NCBI GenBank assembly: GCA_017518185.1
Contig: JAFWWB010000069.1
Coordinates: 16,826-80,825 of the forward strand
Length of the DNA stretch: 64,000 nucleotides
Direction of reading: 5' to 3'
Source: Lachnospiraceae bacterium
GTDB lineage: Bacteria; Bacillota; Clostridia; Lachnospirales; Lachnospiraceae
Shown in pieces: positions 1 to 8,637 of this stretch (position 1 is its first letter; each line of letters starts with the position of its first letter). The notes beneath the pieces were generated by a model. That model saw nothing but the letters and a program-made list of their open reading frames with translations. It was not told the DNA's origin and made no database searches. A program made the position numbers and the translations under genes.

Positions 1-2033
1 AAAATTCCACCGTTACCTATTCGGTAGGCGGCCTTATCCTCTCAAACTCCGGCGCCGTAACTGCAAATTACTGGCTTTCCGAGATCTACGACAGCGAGAT
101 CGCGGAGGCACACAGGAATGCCGATATACATATACATGACCTGGCAATGCTCACGGGCTACTGCGCAGGCTGGTCTCTGAAGCAGCTTATACAGGAGGGC
201 CTCGGCGGCATCACCGGAAAGATCACCTCGGCGCCTGCGGCTCACCTTTCCGTGCTCTGCAACCAGATGGTGAACTTCCTGGGCATAATGCAGAACGAAT
301 GGGCAGGAGCGCAGGCATTCTCCTCCTTCGATACATATCTCGCGCCTTTTGTGAAGGTGGACAATTTAAGCTACAAAGAGGTCAAGAAGTGCATCGAGAC
401 CTTCATCTACGGAGTGAACACCCCTTCCCGCTGGGGCACCCAGGCGCCCTTCTCCAACATCACCCTTGACTGGACCGTTCCCGCCGACCTGGCAGAGCTT
501 CCGGCCATCGTGGGCGGTAAGGAGATGGATTTCAAGTATAAGGACTGCAAGGAAGAGATGGATATGGTGAACAAGGCCTTCATAGAGGTCATGATCGAGG
601 GCGACGCCAACGGCCGCGGCTTCCAGTATCCCATCCCTACCTATTCCATAACCTCCGACTTTGACTGGTCGGATACCGAGAATAACAGGCTGCTCTTTGA
701 GATGACTTCAAAGTACGGCACGCCTTATTTCTCAAACTACATCAATTCGGACATGGAGCCCAGCGACGTGCGAAGCATGTGCTGCCGCCTGAGGCTGGAT
801 CTCCGTGAGCTGCGCAAAAAGACCGGCGGCTTCTTCGGCTCAGGCGAGAGCACCGGTTCCGTGGGCGTGGTCACGATAAACATGCCCCGCATAGCTTATC
901 TTTCGGCCAACGAGGACGAGTTCTTCAAGCGTCTGAACCGCATGATGGACATTGCGGCAAGGAGCCTCAAGGTCAAGAGGGGCGTCATCACCAGGCTTCT
1001 GGACGAGGGCCTCTATCCCTACACAAAGAGATATCTGGGAACCTTCGACAATCATTTCTCCACCATCGGTCTCGTGGGCATGAACGAAGTGGGCCTCAAT
1101 GCCAACTGGCTCAGGGCTGACATGACCAGCAGGAAGACCCAGGAGTTTACCAAGAAGGTACTTAACCATATGAGAGAGCGTCTCTCCGATTATCAGGAGA
1201 AGTACGGCGATCTTTACAACCTGGAGGCTACTCCCGCAGAGAGCACTTCCTACAGGCTCGCAAAGCACGACAAGGCAAAGTGGCCCGCAATAAAGACTGC
1301 CGGCCACGAGGGAGATACCCCTTATTACACCAACTCATCGCATCTGCCCGTGGATTTCACTGCGGATATCTTCGATGCGCTGGATATACAGGATGAGCTC
1401 CAGACACTCTATACTTCGGGAACCGTGTTCCACGCCTTCCTGGGTGAGAAGCTGCCCGACTGGAAGGCCGCTGCTAAGCTTGTAAAGACCATAGCTGAGA
1501 ATTACAAGCTGCCTTACTACACACTTTCACCCACCTACTCCATCTGCCGCGAGCACGGCTATCTTGCCGGAGAGGTGAAGACCTGCCCTCACTGCGGAAA
1601 GAATACCGAGGTGTATTCCCGTATCACGGGCTACTACCGTCCGGTGCAGAACTGGAACGACGGAAAACTCCAGGAATATAAGAATCGCGTGGAGTATGAT
1701 ATAGAGAAGTCAGAACTGAAGATGCCTGCGGCAGCGGCAGCAGTCACGGTAGGCAGCATGGGAAGCGACGGGGAGTTCACCTTCTCACAGCCCGAAGAGG
1801 TGCGCTATCTCTTCACCACGAAGAAGTGCCCCAACTGCAAGCTGGCAAAGGAATACTTAAAGGACATCCCCTATGTGGTGATGGACGCCGAGGAGAATCC
1901 GGAGCTTGCCCTTAAGTACAAGGTGATGCAGGCGCCTACCCTGGTGATAGTCAACAGGGACAAGGTATATAAATACGCAAACGCATCAAATATCAGGAAG
2001 TTCGCGGAAGAGAACGCGCTTGTGAACGCATAA
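1..2033 (+). CDS. nrdD: Anaerobic ribonucleoside-triphosphate reductase with C-terminal thioredoxin-like domain (5' end outside window)
   Basis: Class III (glycyl-radical) ribonucleotide reductase, which makes dNTPs without oxygen. The frame is open to the left edge, so the N-terminus is missing and 676 residues are visible. The glycyl radical motif RITGYY is encoded near 1620-1637, preceded by a zinc-site CPHC. The last ~80 residues form a separate thioredoxin/glutaredoxin-like domain with a CPNC active site (near 1827-1838) and the cis-Pro motif APTL. Formate-independent NrdD types are known to use thiol reductants, so the fused domain is probably the electron donor (inference). The activase nrdG is not seen. 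pyrF follows 15 bases downstream. Confidence 0.95.
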   Translation, partial: NSTVTYSVGGLILSNSGAVTANYWLSEIYDSEIAEAHRNADIHIHDLAMLTGYCAGWSLKQLIQEGLGGITGKITSAPAAHLSVLCNQMVNFLGIMQNEWAGAQAFSSFDTYLAPFVKVDNLSYKEVKKCIETFIYGVNTPSRWGTQAPFSNITLDWTVPADLAELPAIVGGKEMDFKYKDCKEEMDMVNKAFIEVMIEGDANGRGFQYPIPTYSITSDFDWSDTENNRLLFEMTSKYGTPYFSNYINSDMEPSDVRSMCCRLRLDLRELRKKTGGFFGSGESTGSVGVVTINMPRIAYLSANEDEFFKRLNRMMDIAARSLKVKRGVITRLLDEGLYPYTKRYLGTFDNHFSTIGLVGMNEVGLNANWLRADMTSRKTQEFTKKVLNHMRERLSDYQEKYGDLYNLEATPAESTSYRLAKHDKAKWPAIKTAGHEGDTPYYTNSSHLPVDFTADIFDALDIQDELQTLYTSGTVFHAFLGEKLPDWKAAAKLVKTIAENYKLPYYTLSPTYSICREHGYLAGEVKTCPHCGKNTEVYSRITGYYRPVQNWNDGKLQEYKNRVEYDIEKSELKMPAAAAAVTVGSMGSDGEFTFSQPEEVRYLFTTKKCPNCKLAKEYLKDIPYVVMDAEENPELALKYKVMQAPTLVIVNRDKVYKYANASNIRKFAEENALVNA

Positions 2034-2048
2034 AGAGAGGCTCATATC

Positions 2049-2978
2049 ATGATCATCGACAGGCTCATAGACGGTATAAAGGCAAAGAACGCGCCCATAG
2101 TTGTGGGACTGGATCCTACAGCTGCACTGGTGCCGGAGTTCCTTCAGAAGAAATACTACAAGGAAATGGGAGAGACTCCCGAAGCCATGGCCGAGGCCAT
2201 AGTCGAATACAACAGGGGGCTTACGGATGCGATAGCAGATCTTGTGCCTGCAGTGAAGCCCCAGATAGCCATGTATGAAGCACTGGGGCTGCCCGGAATG
2301 TCGGCCTTTGAGCGGACGGTCAGCTACTGCAGGGAAAAAGGCCTGGTGGTCATCGGTGATGTAAAGAGAGGTGACATAGGTTCTACCTCTGAAGCATACG
2401 CCCAGGGGCATCTCGGATATTTTGAGATCGGAGGAAAGAAGTTCCCGGGCTTTGACGAGGATTTTGCAACGGTCAACCCCTATCTCGGAAGCGACGGCGT
2501 AAAGCCTTTTATAAAGGTATGCGCAGAGAATGACAGAGGCATCTTCGTGCTGGTGAAGACCTCAAACCCCTCCAGCGGCGAGTTCCAGGACAGGACTATA
2601 GAGGGCAGGCCTCTATACGAGCTGGTGGGAGAGAAGGTGGCCGAATGGGGCGCGGAGCTTACCGGTGAGCACGGCTACTCTGCAGTGGGAGCCGTGGTCG
2701 GAGCCACCTATCCCGAACAGGGAAGCATCTTAAGAAAGCTGATGCCGAAGAATTACATACTGGTACCCGGCTACGGTGCCCAGGGAGGAAAGGGAGCCGA
2801 TCTGGTGAACTTCTTCAATGAGGACGGGCTGGGGGCCATAGTCAATTCCTCCAGAGGCATAATCGGCGCATATAAGCAGGAAAAGTACGCGTCCTACGGA
2901 CCGGAGGGCTATGCGGACGCCGCAAGGGCCGCAGTCATCGATATGCGGGAGGATATAGCATCGGCGCTGGCGGGATAA
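2049..2978 (+). CDS. pyrF: Orotidine 5'-phosphate decarboxylase
   Basis: Converts OMP to UMP, the last step of de novo pyrimidine synthesis, in the cytoplasm. At 309 aa it is the longer type-2 form rather than the ~230-aa form. The catalytic Asp-Lys-Asp motif appears as GDVKRGDIG near residues 97-105, and the phosphate-binding end is seen in IVNSSRGII. The start has an AAGAGAGG ribosome site 9 bases upstream. It lies behind nrdD and ahead of pyrE, a nucleotide-synthesis group on one strand. The 132 bases before pyrE hold a dispersed repeat and no other gene. Confidence 0.95.
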   Translation: MIIDRLIDGIKAKNAPIVVGLDPTAALVPEFLQKKYYKEMGETPEAMAEAIVEYNRGLTDAIADLVPAVKPQIAMYEALGLPGMSAFERTVSYCREKGLVVIGDVKRGDIGSTSEAYAQGHLGYFEIGGKKFPGFDEDFATVNPYLGSDGVKPFIKVCAENDRGIFVLVKTSNPSSGEFQDRTIEGRPLYELVGEKVAEWGAELTGEHGYSAVGAVVGATYPEQGSILRKLMPKNYILVPGYGAQGGKGADLVNFFNEDGLGAIVNSSRGIIGAYKQEKYASYGPEGYADAARAAVIDMREDIASALAG

Positions 2979-3036
2979 GAGCCGGTCTTGAAAAAAATAA
3001 TAGAATATGTTAAAGTGCCTTTGGCTGCATAGAGAA

Positions 3037-3064
3037 GATCCCTCGACTGCGCTCGGGATGACAG
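3037..3064 (-). repeat. Dispersed repeat, single inverted copy
   Basis: Read on the minus strand this is CTGTCATCCCGAGCG followed by CAGTCGAGGGATC. It is the same family as the triple repeat at 6837-6965 (GTCATTCCGAGCG ... GTCGAGGAATC) but shorter and oppositely oriented. The ends ATCCC/GGGAT are complementary, so it can fold. Such GTCATTCCGAGCG-like intergenic repeats are common in many bacterial genomes; function is unknown. Confidence 0.6.
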
Positions 3065-3110
3065 TGAGAGGGCGGGGGTGCGGCGATCACGAATTTTACA
3101 GGAGAACGAT

Positions 3111-3788
3111 ATGGAAGCCTATAAGCAGGGATTCATAGAATTCATGGTGGAGGCCGGGGTGCTTAAATTCGGGGACTTCACCTTAAAGAGCGGCAGAAAG
3201 TCCCCTTTTTTCATGAATGCGGGGGCTTATGTGACCGGTTCCCAGTTAAAGAAACTCGGTGAGTATTACGCAAGGGCCATCAATGACAGCTTCGGCCTGG
3301 ATTTCGATGTGCTCTTCGGGCCTGCCTACAAGGGCATACCCTTAAGCGTTGCTACGGCCATGGCCATCAGCGAGCTGTACGGAAAGGATGTGCGCTACGC
3401 CTCCAACCGTAAGGAGATCAAGGATCACGGCGATACGGGCATCATGCTTGGCAGCAGCCTGAAGGACGGCGACCGCGTGGTGATGATAGAGGATGTGACC
3501 ACCTCCGGCAAGTCCATAGAGGAGACCCATCCCATTCTGATGAGCCAGGGAAAGGTGGAGATAAAAGGCCTTGTGGTATCCCTGGACCGCTGCGAGAAGG
3601 GAAAGGGAGAGCAGAGCGCGCTGAAGGAGATCAGTGAGCTGTACGGCTTCCCCACCGCTTCGATAGTGAGCATGAAGGAAGTGACCGAATACCTTTACGG
3701 ACGGGAGATCGGCGGGAGCGTGCTGATCGATGAGGAGAGAAAGGCTGCCATAGACACATATTACGAAGCCTATGGAGCAAAAGGATAA
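3111..3788 (+). CDS. pyrE: Orotate phosphoribosyltransferase
   Basis: Makes OMP from orotate and PRPP, the step before PyrF. The PRPP-binding motif VVMIEDVTTSGKS is seen near residues 122-134, with the usual acidic pair. A longer reading from GTG at 3078 is possible, but ATG 3111 has AGGAG at 3100-3104 with good spacing and gives a 225-aa protein of normal length. It starts with MEAYKQGFIEFMVEAGVL, typical of the family. The gene follows pyrF and is probably co-transcribed; no clear promoter was found in the gap. Confidence 0.94.
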   Translation: MEAYKQGFIEFMVEAGVLKFGDFTLKSGRKSPFFMNAGAYVTGSQLKKLGEYYARAINDSFGLDFDVLFGPAYKGIPLSVATAMAISELYGKDVRYASNRKEIKDHGDTGIMLGSSLKDGDRVVMIEDVTTSGKSIEETHPILMSQGKVEIKGLVVSLDRCEKGKGEQSALKEISELYGFPTASIVSMKEVTEYLYGREIGGSVLIDEERKAAIDTYYEAYGAKG

Positions 3789-3811
3789 AGCGTACTGATA
3801 GGAGTAACCTG

Positions 3812-3964
3812 ATGGAAGAAAGAGCATATACGGTGATGAAGCGCACCGGCGGCTGGAATATCGCCCTGGGTATCGTTACCATGGTAGTGGGGCTGAGCGC
3901 GGGAGTGCTTCTCATTATAGGGGGAGCGAAGCTTCTTTCAAACAAGTCCAATATCATGTTCTGA
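3812..3964 (+). CDS. Small membrane protein, 50 aa, unrecognised
   Basis: A 50-codon ORF starting MEERAYTVMKRTGGWN, with AGGAG at 3800-3804 ahead of ATG 3812. After a short charged N-terminus comes one hydrophobic segment (IALGIVTMVVGLSAGVLLII, about residues 17-36) and a short polar tail KLLSNKSNIMF. It stops 3 bases before the next small membrane protein, so the two are very likely translated together. I do not recognise a family. The clean ribosome site, tight spacing and membrane segment are the reasons to call it real. Confidence 0.6.
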   Translation: MEERAYTVMKRTGGWNIALGIVTMVVGLSAGVLLIIGGAKLLSNKSNIMF

Positions 3965-3967
3965 AGA

Positions 3968-4285
3968 ATGGGCTTTTTAGAAAAATATAAGTTCACAAAC
4001 AAAAGGCATCCCGTGAAATCGATTATGGGTGTTAATCTGGCACTCATATCGATCTGTGCCCAGGCGGCGGTCATAAGCTCTGCAAGCCGTTCGGGGGCGA
4101 AGGTGCCTCTTTCCCATGCTGCGGCCGGTGTGCTGGCCATTATCATGGCTGCGGTGGGCATGGGTTTATGCATTGCGGCCAGGCTTGAGCATGACCGCTA
4201 TTATCTGTTCCCGAATATCGGGATAGTGCTGAACCTTGCGGCCTTTCTTGCGGGAGGCGGCATATTCATCATGGGGGTAAGATGA
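3968..4285 (+). CDS. Small multi-pass membrane protein, 105 aa
   Basis: Unrecognised 105-residue protein with about three hydrophobic segments: SIMGVNLALISICAQAAVI (about 18-36), AAAGVLAIIMAAVGMGLCIA (about 51-70) and IVLNLAAFLAGGGIFIMGV (about 86-104). It begins 3 bases after the 50-aa membrane protein, and its stop overlaps the ATG of the M29 aminopeptidase (ATGA at 4282-4285). The tight packing suggests one translational unit. No enzyme motif is visible. The two small proteins may work together in the membrane, but nothing in the sequence says how. Confidence 0.65.
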   Translation: MGFLEKYKFTNKRHPVKSIMGVNLALISICAQAAVISSASRSGAKVPLSHAAAGVLAIIMAAVGMGLCIAARLEHDRYYLFPNIGIVLNLAAFLAGGGIFIMGVR

Positions 4286-6318
4286 TAGGACAGGCTGATA
4301 TAGAGGAGCGTTATGAACTGGCGAGCCAGCGCATAGCCTCTTTTACCGGAAATGAGGATGAATCCCTGCCGGCTGAGTGGCAGCAGTATTTTGCGGCCCA
4401 GGCGGAGCTTTTTGCGTTGATGGAAAAGGCAGGGGAGGATCCCGGAAATAAGGAGCTGAACGCAGAGCTCTATAAGGATATTGTCCCGGAGAACTACGGC
4501 AGCAGTTTCTGTGATCCCGCATATGCGGTGAAGCTTTTCGGAAAGGAGAGCGGCAGGATCTTAAGCTGCGCGGCAGCGGAGATGAGGAGTGCCATCCCCT
4601 TTGTATTCGAAAAGGACAGGCATGCCCTGCTCATAAGGATGGAGCTTCTTCTGGAGCTGCATACGGCGGCGGCTGCGGCTTTCGCCGAAGGCGGAGCACC
4701 CGGGGCAGAGGAGCTCAAGGAGATCCTCAAGTGCTTTGTCAGTGATTATTATGAGACGGAGTGTGAGGCAAGAGTGGCTTCCATCGTGGATACCACAAGG
4801 AGCTTCGCTGCGGATATAGTAAGGAACGCGGATCTTTCCTCCGCGGATTACCTTTTCCTCTACGGGGAATATGTCACGGATAACGAGATAAGGCTGGCGG
4901 AGCATGTGAACTCCCTGCCTGAAGATAAGATCGCCATTATGGCGGATACCTGGAGCGAAGGCTACCGTAAGGGCTTCGAGCTGGCAGGCAAGGATCTGTC
5001 AAAGAAGAAGAGCGTGGACGTGCGGTATCCCATCGGCTTTGAGCGGGTGGTAAGGAAGGCCCTTGAGAATTTTGAAAAGCTTGGGCTGAAGCCTGTCATA
5101 TACAGATCAAGGGACAGCATATTCTTCGGAAGGAGCGTCCAGAAGAACGGTTTTTACGGTGCCAATCCCAATCCCCAGTATGATTATGACCACAGGGAGG
5201 ATGCGGCCCTTGTCATGGACGGCCAGCTGGTGAGCAGGAAGCTGGAGTGCATGAAGGCAGCCTTTGAAGAGCATAAGGAAGAGGCACGTGTTCATGCGGG
5301 CCCCGCGGTCATGGAGGATTTCGGAGGAAAGCCCTTCGTGCCGGCGGAAAAGGAGGAAGTCTGCCGCCTGAGCGCTGAACAGCGTGAGCTGGACGTGCGC
5401 CAGAGGACAGAGAACGTCAGGATAACCTACAGCTATATACCGGGAGAGGAGAGGAGCTTTACGATAATAGCCTTCCCCGTGCCGGATATAGGTGGGGATT
5501 TTGAAGAGATTTTTGATGCGGTGATACGCATAAATACCCTGGATTATGAGAAGTACAGCGCCATACAGATGCATATCATCGATGCTCTGAACGGGGCTGA
5601 AAAGCTGCATGTGAAGGGAAAGGACGGCAACAGGACGGATCTTTACGTGTCGTTAAAGAAGCTTTCCGATCCTTCAAAGCAGGCCATATTCGAAAACTGC
5701 GCAGCGGACGTGAACATCCCCCTGGGAGAGGTGTTTACCACCCCGGTGCTCGAAGGCACGAAGGGCGAGCTCTATGTAAGCCGTGTCTTCTTAAACGGGC
5801 TGGAGTTCAGGGAGCTGTCCCTTATATTTGAGGACGGTTTTGTTACGGAATACGGCTGCGGTAATTTCGGCGACGCCGATGCCGGCAGAAAGTATATAGA
5901 GGACAATATACTTTTCCATCATAAGAGGCTGCCCATGGGCGAAGCCGCAATAGGCACCAACACCCTGGCTTACGTCATGGGAAGAAAGTACGGCATAGAG
6001 GACAGGCTGCCCATACTGATAGCCGAGAAGACAGGCCCCCACTTTGCGGTGGGAGATACCTGCTATTCCCATGCCGAGGACGTGGCGGTATACAATCCGG
6101 ACGGAAAAGAGATAGTGGCAAGGGATAACGAGGTCTCGCTCCTGAGGAAGACCGAGCCGGAGAAGGCTTATTTCGGCTGTCACACCGATATCACCATACC
6201 CTACGAGGAGCTCGGGCTCATCGAAGGTATAGCCGGAGACGGCAGCAGCATAAAGATAATAGAAAACGGACGATTTGTGCTCCCGGGAACGGAAGAGCTG
6301 AATAAGGCGTTCGGATAA
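4282..6318 (+). CDS. M29-family (AmpS-like) aminopeptidase
   Basis: A 678-residue metallo-aminopeptidase-like protein. The C-terminal two thirds carry the family M29 metal-site pattern in order: GEVFTTP (about 479), GEAAIGTN (about 553), HFAVGDTC (about 587) and HTDI (about 634). Classical AmpS/AmpT proteins are ~410 aa, so about 250 N-terminal residues are extra and have no motif I recognise. It is translationally coupled (ATGA) to the small membrane protein before it and precedes purE by 17 bases. It likely trims peptides in the cytoplasm; there is no signal peptide. Confidence 0.8.
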   Translation: MIGQADIEERYELASQRIASFTGNEDESLPAEWQQYFAAQAELFALMEKAGEDPGNKELNAELYKDIVPENYGSSFCDPAYAVKLFGKESGRILSCAAAEMRSAIPFVFEKDRHALLIRMELLLELHTAAAAAFAEGGAPGAEELKEILKCFVSDYYETECEARVASIVDTTRSFAADIVRNADLSSADYLFLYGEYVTDNEIRLAEHVNSLPEDKIAIMADTWSEGYRKGFELAGKDLSKKKSVDVRYPIGFERVVRKALENFEKLGLKPVIYRSRDSIFFGRSVQKNGFYGANPNPQYDYDHREDAALVMDGQLVSRKLECMKAAFEEHKEEARVHAGPAVMEDFGGKPFVPAEKEEVCRLSAEQRELDVRQRTENVRITYSYIPGEERSFTIIAFPVPDIGGDFEEIFDAVIRINTLDYEKYSAIQMHIIDALNGAEKLHVKGKDGNRTDLYVSLKKLSDPSKQAIFENCAADVNIPLGEVFTTPVLEGTKGELYVSRVFLNGLEFRELSLIFEDGFVTEYGCGNFGDADAGRKYIEDNILFHHKRLPMGEAAIGTNTLAYVMGRKYGIEDRLPILIAEKTGPHFAVGDTCYSHAEDVAVYNPDGKEIVARDNEVSLLRKTEPEKAYFGCHTDITIPYEELGLIEGIAGDGSSIKIIENGRFVLPGTEELNKAFG

Positions 6319-6335
6319 AACAGGAGGTAAGGGTA

Positions 6336-6836
6336 ATGGCTCTGGTGAGCATAGTTATGGGAAGCGATTCCGACATGCCTGTAATGAAGAAGGCGGCGGA
6401 TGTACTTAAGGAACTCGGCGTGGAGAGTGAGATGCGCATAATCTCGGCCCACAGGGAGCCGGACATATTCTTTGAATATGCGAAGAGCTGTGAGGAGAGG
6501 GGCGTAAAGGTGATCATCGCCGGCGCGGGGATGGCGGCCCATCTTCCCGGCATGTGCGCGGCCATCTTTCCCATGCCCGTCATAGGCATACCCATGCACA
6601 CCACTTCACTGGGAGGAAGGGATTCCCTCTATTCCATAGTGCAGATGCCTTCGGGGATCCCGGTGGCAACGGTGGCGATAAACGGCGGCGCCAATGCGGG
6701 GCTGCTGGCGGCCAAGATACTGGCGGTGGGCGACAGCGCGCTGCTGGAGAAGCTGAAGGCCTATTCGGAGAAGCAGAAGAAGGCCGTCGAGGAGAAGGAC
6801 GCAAGGCTGCAGGAAGTGGGTTACGAGGAATACTAA
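6336..6836 (+). CDS. purE: N5-carboxyaminoimidazole ribonucleotide mutase
   Basis: Purine synthesis enzyme that converts N5-CAIR to CAIR (class I PurE), 166 aa. The family signature GSDSDMPVM is at residues 8-16 and SAHREPD at about 38-44. The Gly-Ala rich substrate loop IAGAGMAAHLPG follows near 59-70. A strong CAGGAGG lies at 6321-6327. No purK is adjacent, so N5-CAIR must be supplied from elsewhere. purM, purN and purD follow after a repeat array. Confidence 0.95.
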   Translation: MALVSIVMGSDSDMPVMKKAADVLKELGVESEMRIISAHREPDIFFEYAKSCEERGVKVIIAGAGMAAHLPGMCAAIFPMPVIGIPMHTTSLGGRDSLYSIVQMPSGIPVATVAINGGANAGLLAAKILAVGDSALLEKLKAYSEKQKKAVEEKDARLQEVGYEEY

Positions 6837-6965
6837 AGTAACGCATTGTCATTCCGAGCGAAGGGAGCAAAGCGACCGGAGTAACGCATTGTCATTCCGA
6901 GCGAAGGGAGCAAAGCGACCGGAGTAACGCATTGTCATTCCGAGCGAAGGGAGCAAAGCGACCGG
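6837..6965 (+). repeat. Three exact tandem copies of a 43-bp intergenic repeat
   Basis: Copies at 6837-6879, 6880-6922 and 6923-6965 are identical. Each runs AGTAACGCATTGTCATTCCG then AGCGAAGGGAGCAAAGCGACCGG. The array starts at the purE stop codon. It ends in AGTCGAGGAATCA (6966-6978), the tail that completes the usual dispersed unit, so two internal units lack that tail. It separates purE from purM and sits just before the purM ribosome site. It is not a CRISPR array, because there are no spacers. Confidence 0.9.
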
Positions 6966-6997
6966 AGTCGAGGAATCATAAATCAGGAGGATCAAAA

Positions 6998-8023
6998 ATG
7001 GATTACAAAAACGCGGGAGTGGACATTGAAGCGGGCTACCGTTCAGTGGAGCTCATGAAGCAGTATGTGGCCAAGACGGCGAGGAGCGAGGTCATGGGCG
7101 GTATCGGCGGCTTTGCGGGAGCTTTTTCCCTGGGCGCCATAAAGAATATGGAGAAGCCCGTGCTCATCTCCGGCACCGACGGAGTCGGCACCAAGATCAA
7201 GCTGGCCTTCCTGCTTGACAAACACGACACCGTGGGTATAGACTGCGTGGCGATGTGCGTCAATGATATAGCATGCGTGGGAGCAGAGCCGCTCTTCTTC
7301 CTGGATTACATAGCCTGCGGCAGGAACATACCGGAAAAGATCGCCATGATAGTCAAGGGCGTTTCCGAGGGCTGCGTACAGGCGGGCTGCGCCCTGGTAG
7401 GCGGAGAGACTGCGGAGCATCCGGGACTCATGCCCGAGGAGGAGTATGACCTGGCGGGCTTTGCCGTAGGCGTGGTGGATGAGAAGGATATGACGGATCC
7501 CTCCTGCATAGGAGCGGGGGACGTGCTTGTAGGCATAGCCTCCAGCGGCGTTCATTCCAACGGCTTCTCTCTGGTGAGAAAGGTGTTCACCATGAACAGA
7601 GACACTCTCATCAGATACAATAACGAGCTGGGGCAGCCTCTGGGAGAGGCGCTTCTGACCCCTACAAAGATCTATGTGAAGGCTCTTAAAGCCGTGCGTG
7701 ACGGCGGTGTTAAGATAAAGGGCTGCAGCCACATTACCGGAGGCGGTTTTTATGAGAACATACCCCGTATGTTCCCCGAGGGCATAGGCGCCAGGATAAA
7801 GAAGGACAGTTACGAGGTGCCTGCCATATTCAAACTCATCCAGAAGACCGGCGGAATAGACGAGCATGTTATGTACAATACCTACAACATGGGTATAGGC
7901 ATGGTGCTGGCGGTGGCTCCCGATGAGGCTGATGCCTGCATAAAGCTCCTAAAGGAGGCAGGTGAGAACGCTTATATCATAGGCGAGACCGTATCCGGCG
8001 CAAAGGAGGCAGTGTTATGCTGA
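6998..8023 (+). CDS. purM: Phosphoribosylformylglycinamidine cyclo-ligase (AIR synthetase)
   Basis: ATP-dependent ring closure of FGAM to AIR in purine synthesis. The 341-aa protein starts at ATG 6998 behind TCAGGAGG (6984-6991). The same frame is open upstream through the repeat, but that extension has no ribosome site and would translate the repeat. Motifs visible: KNAGVDIEAGY at the N-terminus, GTDGVGTKIKLA (about 61-72), the DCVAMCVNDI region and GGGFYENIPR (about 249-258). The stop overlaps the purN start by 7 bases. Confidence 0.95.
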   Translation: MDYKNAGVDIEAGYRSVELMKQYVAKTARSEVMGGIGGFAGAFSLGAIKNMEKPVLISGTDGVGTKIKLAFLLDKHDTVGIDCVAMCVNDIACVGAEPLFFLDYIACGRNIPEKIAMIVKGVSEGCVQAGCALVGGETAEHPGLMPEEEYDLAGFAVGVVDEKDMTDPSCIGAGDVLVGIASSGVHSNGFSLVRKVFTMNRDTLIRYNNELGQPLGEALLTPTKIYVKALKAVRDGGVKIKGCSHITGGGFYENIPRMFPEGIGARIKKDSYEVPAIFKLIQKTGGIDEHVMYNTYNMGIGMVLAVAPDEADACIKLLKEAGENAYIIGETVSGAKEAVLC

Positions 8024-8625
8024 AAGCAGCGGTACTGGTATCCGGCGGCGGCACAAACCTGCAGGCCATACTGGATGCGCTGGAGGACGGCCGCATCCAC
8101 GATACGGAGATAGTACGCGTTATCTCCAATAAAAAGGATGCCTATGCGCTGGAGAGGGCGGCAAAGCACGGAGTGGCCACGGAATGCCTGGAGCTTAAGG
8201 ATTTCGACAGCAGGGAGAGCTTTGATGAAGCCCTGCTCGGGGCCATCGAAGCCGCGGATCCCGATATCATCGTGCTGGCAGGCTTCATGCATGTGCTCTC
8301 ATCGGAGATCATAAGGGCATACGCAGGACGCATCATAAACATACACCCTTCCCTGATACCTTCCTTCTGCGGCAAGGGCTATTACGGACTGAAGGTGCAT
8401 GAGGCAGCCCTTAAGAGGGGCGTGAAGGTCAGCGGCGCAACCGTACATTTTGTGGATGAGGGCACCGATACGGGGCCCATAATCTGTCAGAAAGCCGTGG
8501 AGGTGCTTCCGGGAGACACTCCCGAGATATTGCAGAAACGCATCATGGAGCAGGCCGAGTGGGAGCTTCTTCCCCGGACCATAGATGACATTGCCTGCGG
8601 CAGGATCAGGATAGGAAAAGAGTAA
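8017..8625 (+). CDS. purN: Phosphoribosylglycinamide formyltransferase
   Basis: Transfers a formyl group from 10-formyl-THF to GAR, 202 aa. The glycine-rich N-terminus VLVSGGGTNLQAI binds the substrate phosphate. The catalytic Asn-His pair lies in INIHPSLIPSF (about 107-117), and the catalytic Asp in DEGTDTGPI (about 147-155). It starts inside the 3' end of purM, an arrangement that usually couples translation. purD follows 12 bases after the stop. Confidence 0.94.
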   Translation: MLKAAVLVSGGGTNLQAILDALEDGRIHDTEIVRVISNKKDAYALERAAKHGVATECLELKDFDSRESFDEALLGAIEAADPDIIVLAGFMHVLSSEIIRAYAGRIINIHPSLIPSFCGKGYYGLKVHEAALKRGVKVSGATVHFVDEGTDTGPIICQKAVEVLPGDTPEILQKRIMEQAEWELLPRTIDDIACGRIRIGKE

Positions 8626-8637
8626 ACGGAGGTTGAG

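Noticed and set aside
2979-3110. Riboswitch or PyrR-type leader before pyrE
   Set aside because: The gap holds the dispersed repeat and an A-rich stretch; I could not find an antiterminator/terminator pair.
6837-6978. Tandem repeat considered as CRISPR
   Set aside because: The 43-bp units abut directly without spacers and there are no cas genes.
6932-6997. N-terminal extension of PurM
   Set aside because: It would translate the dispersed repeat, and the AGGAGG sits just before ATG 6998.
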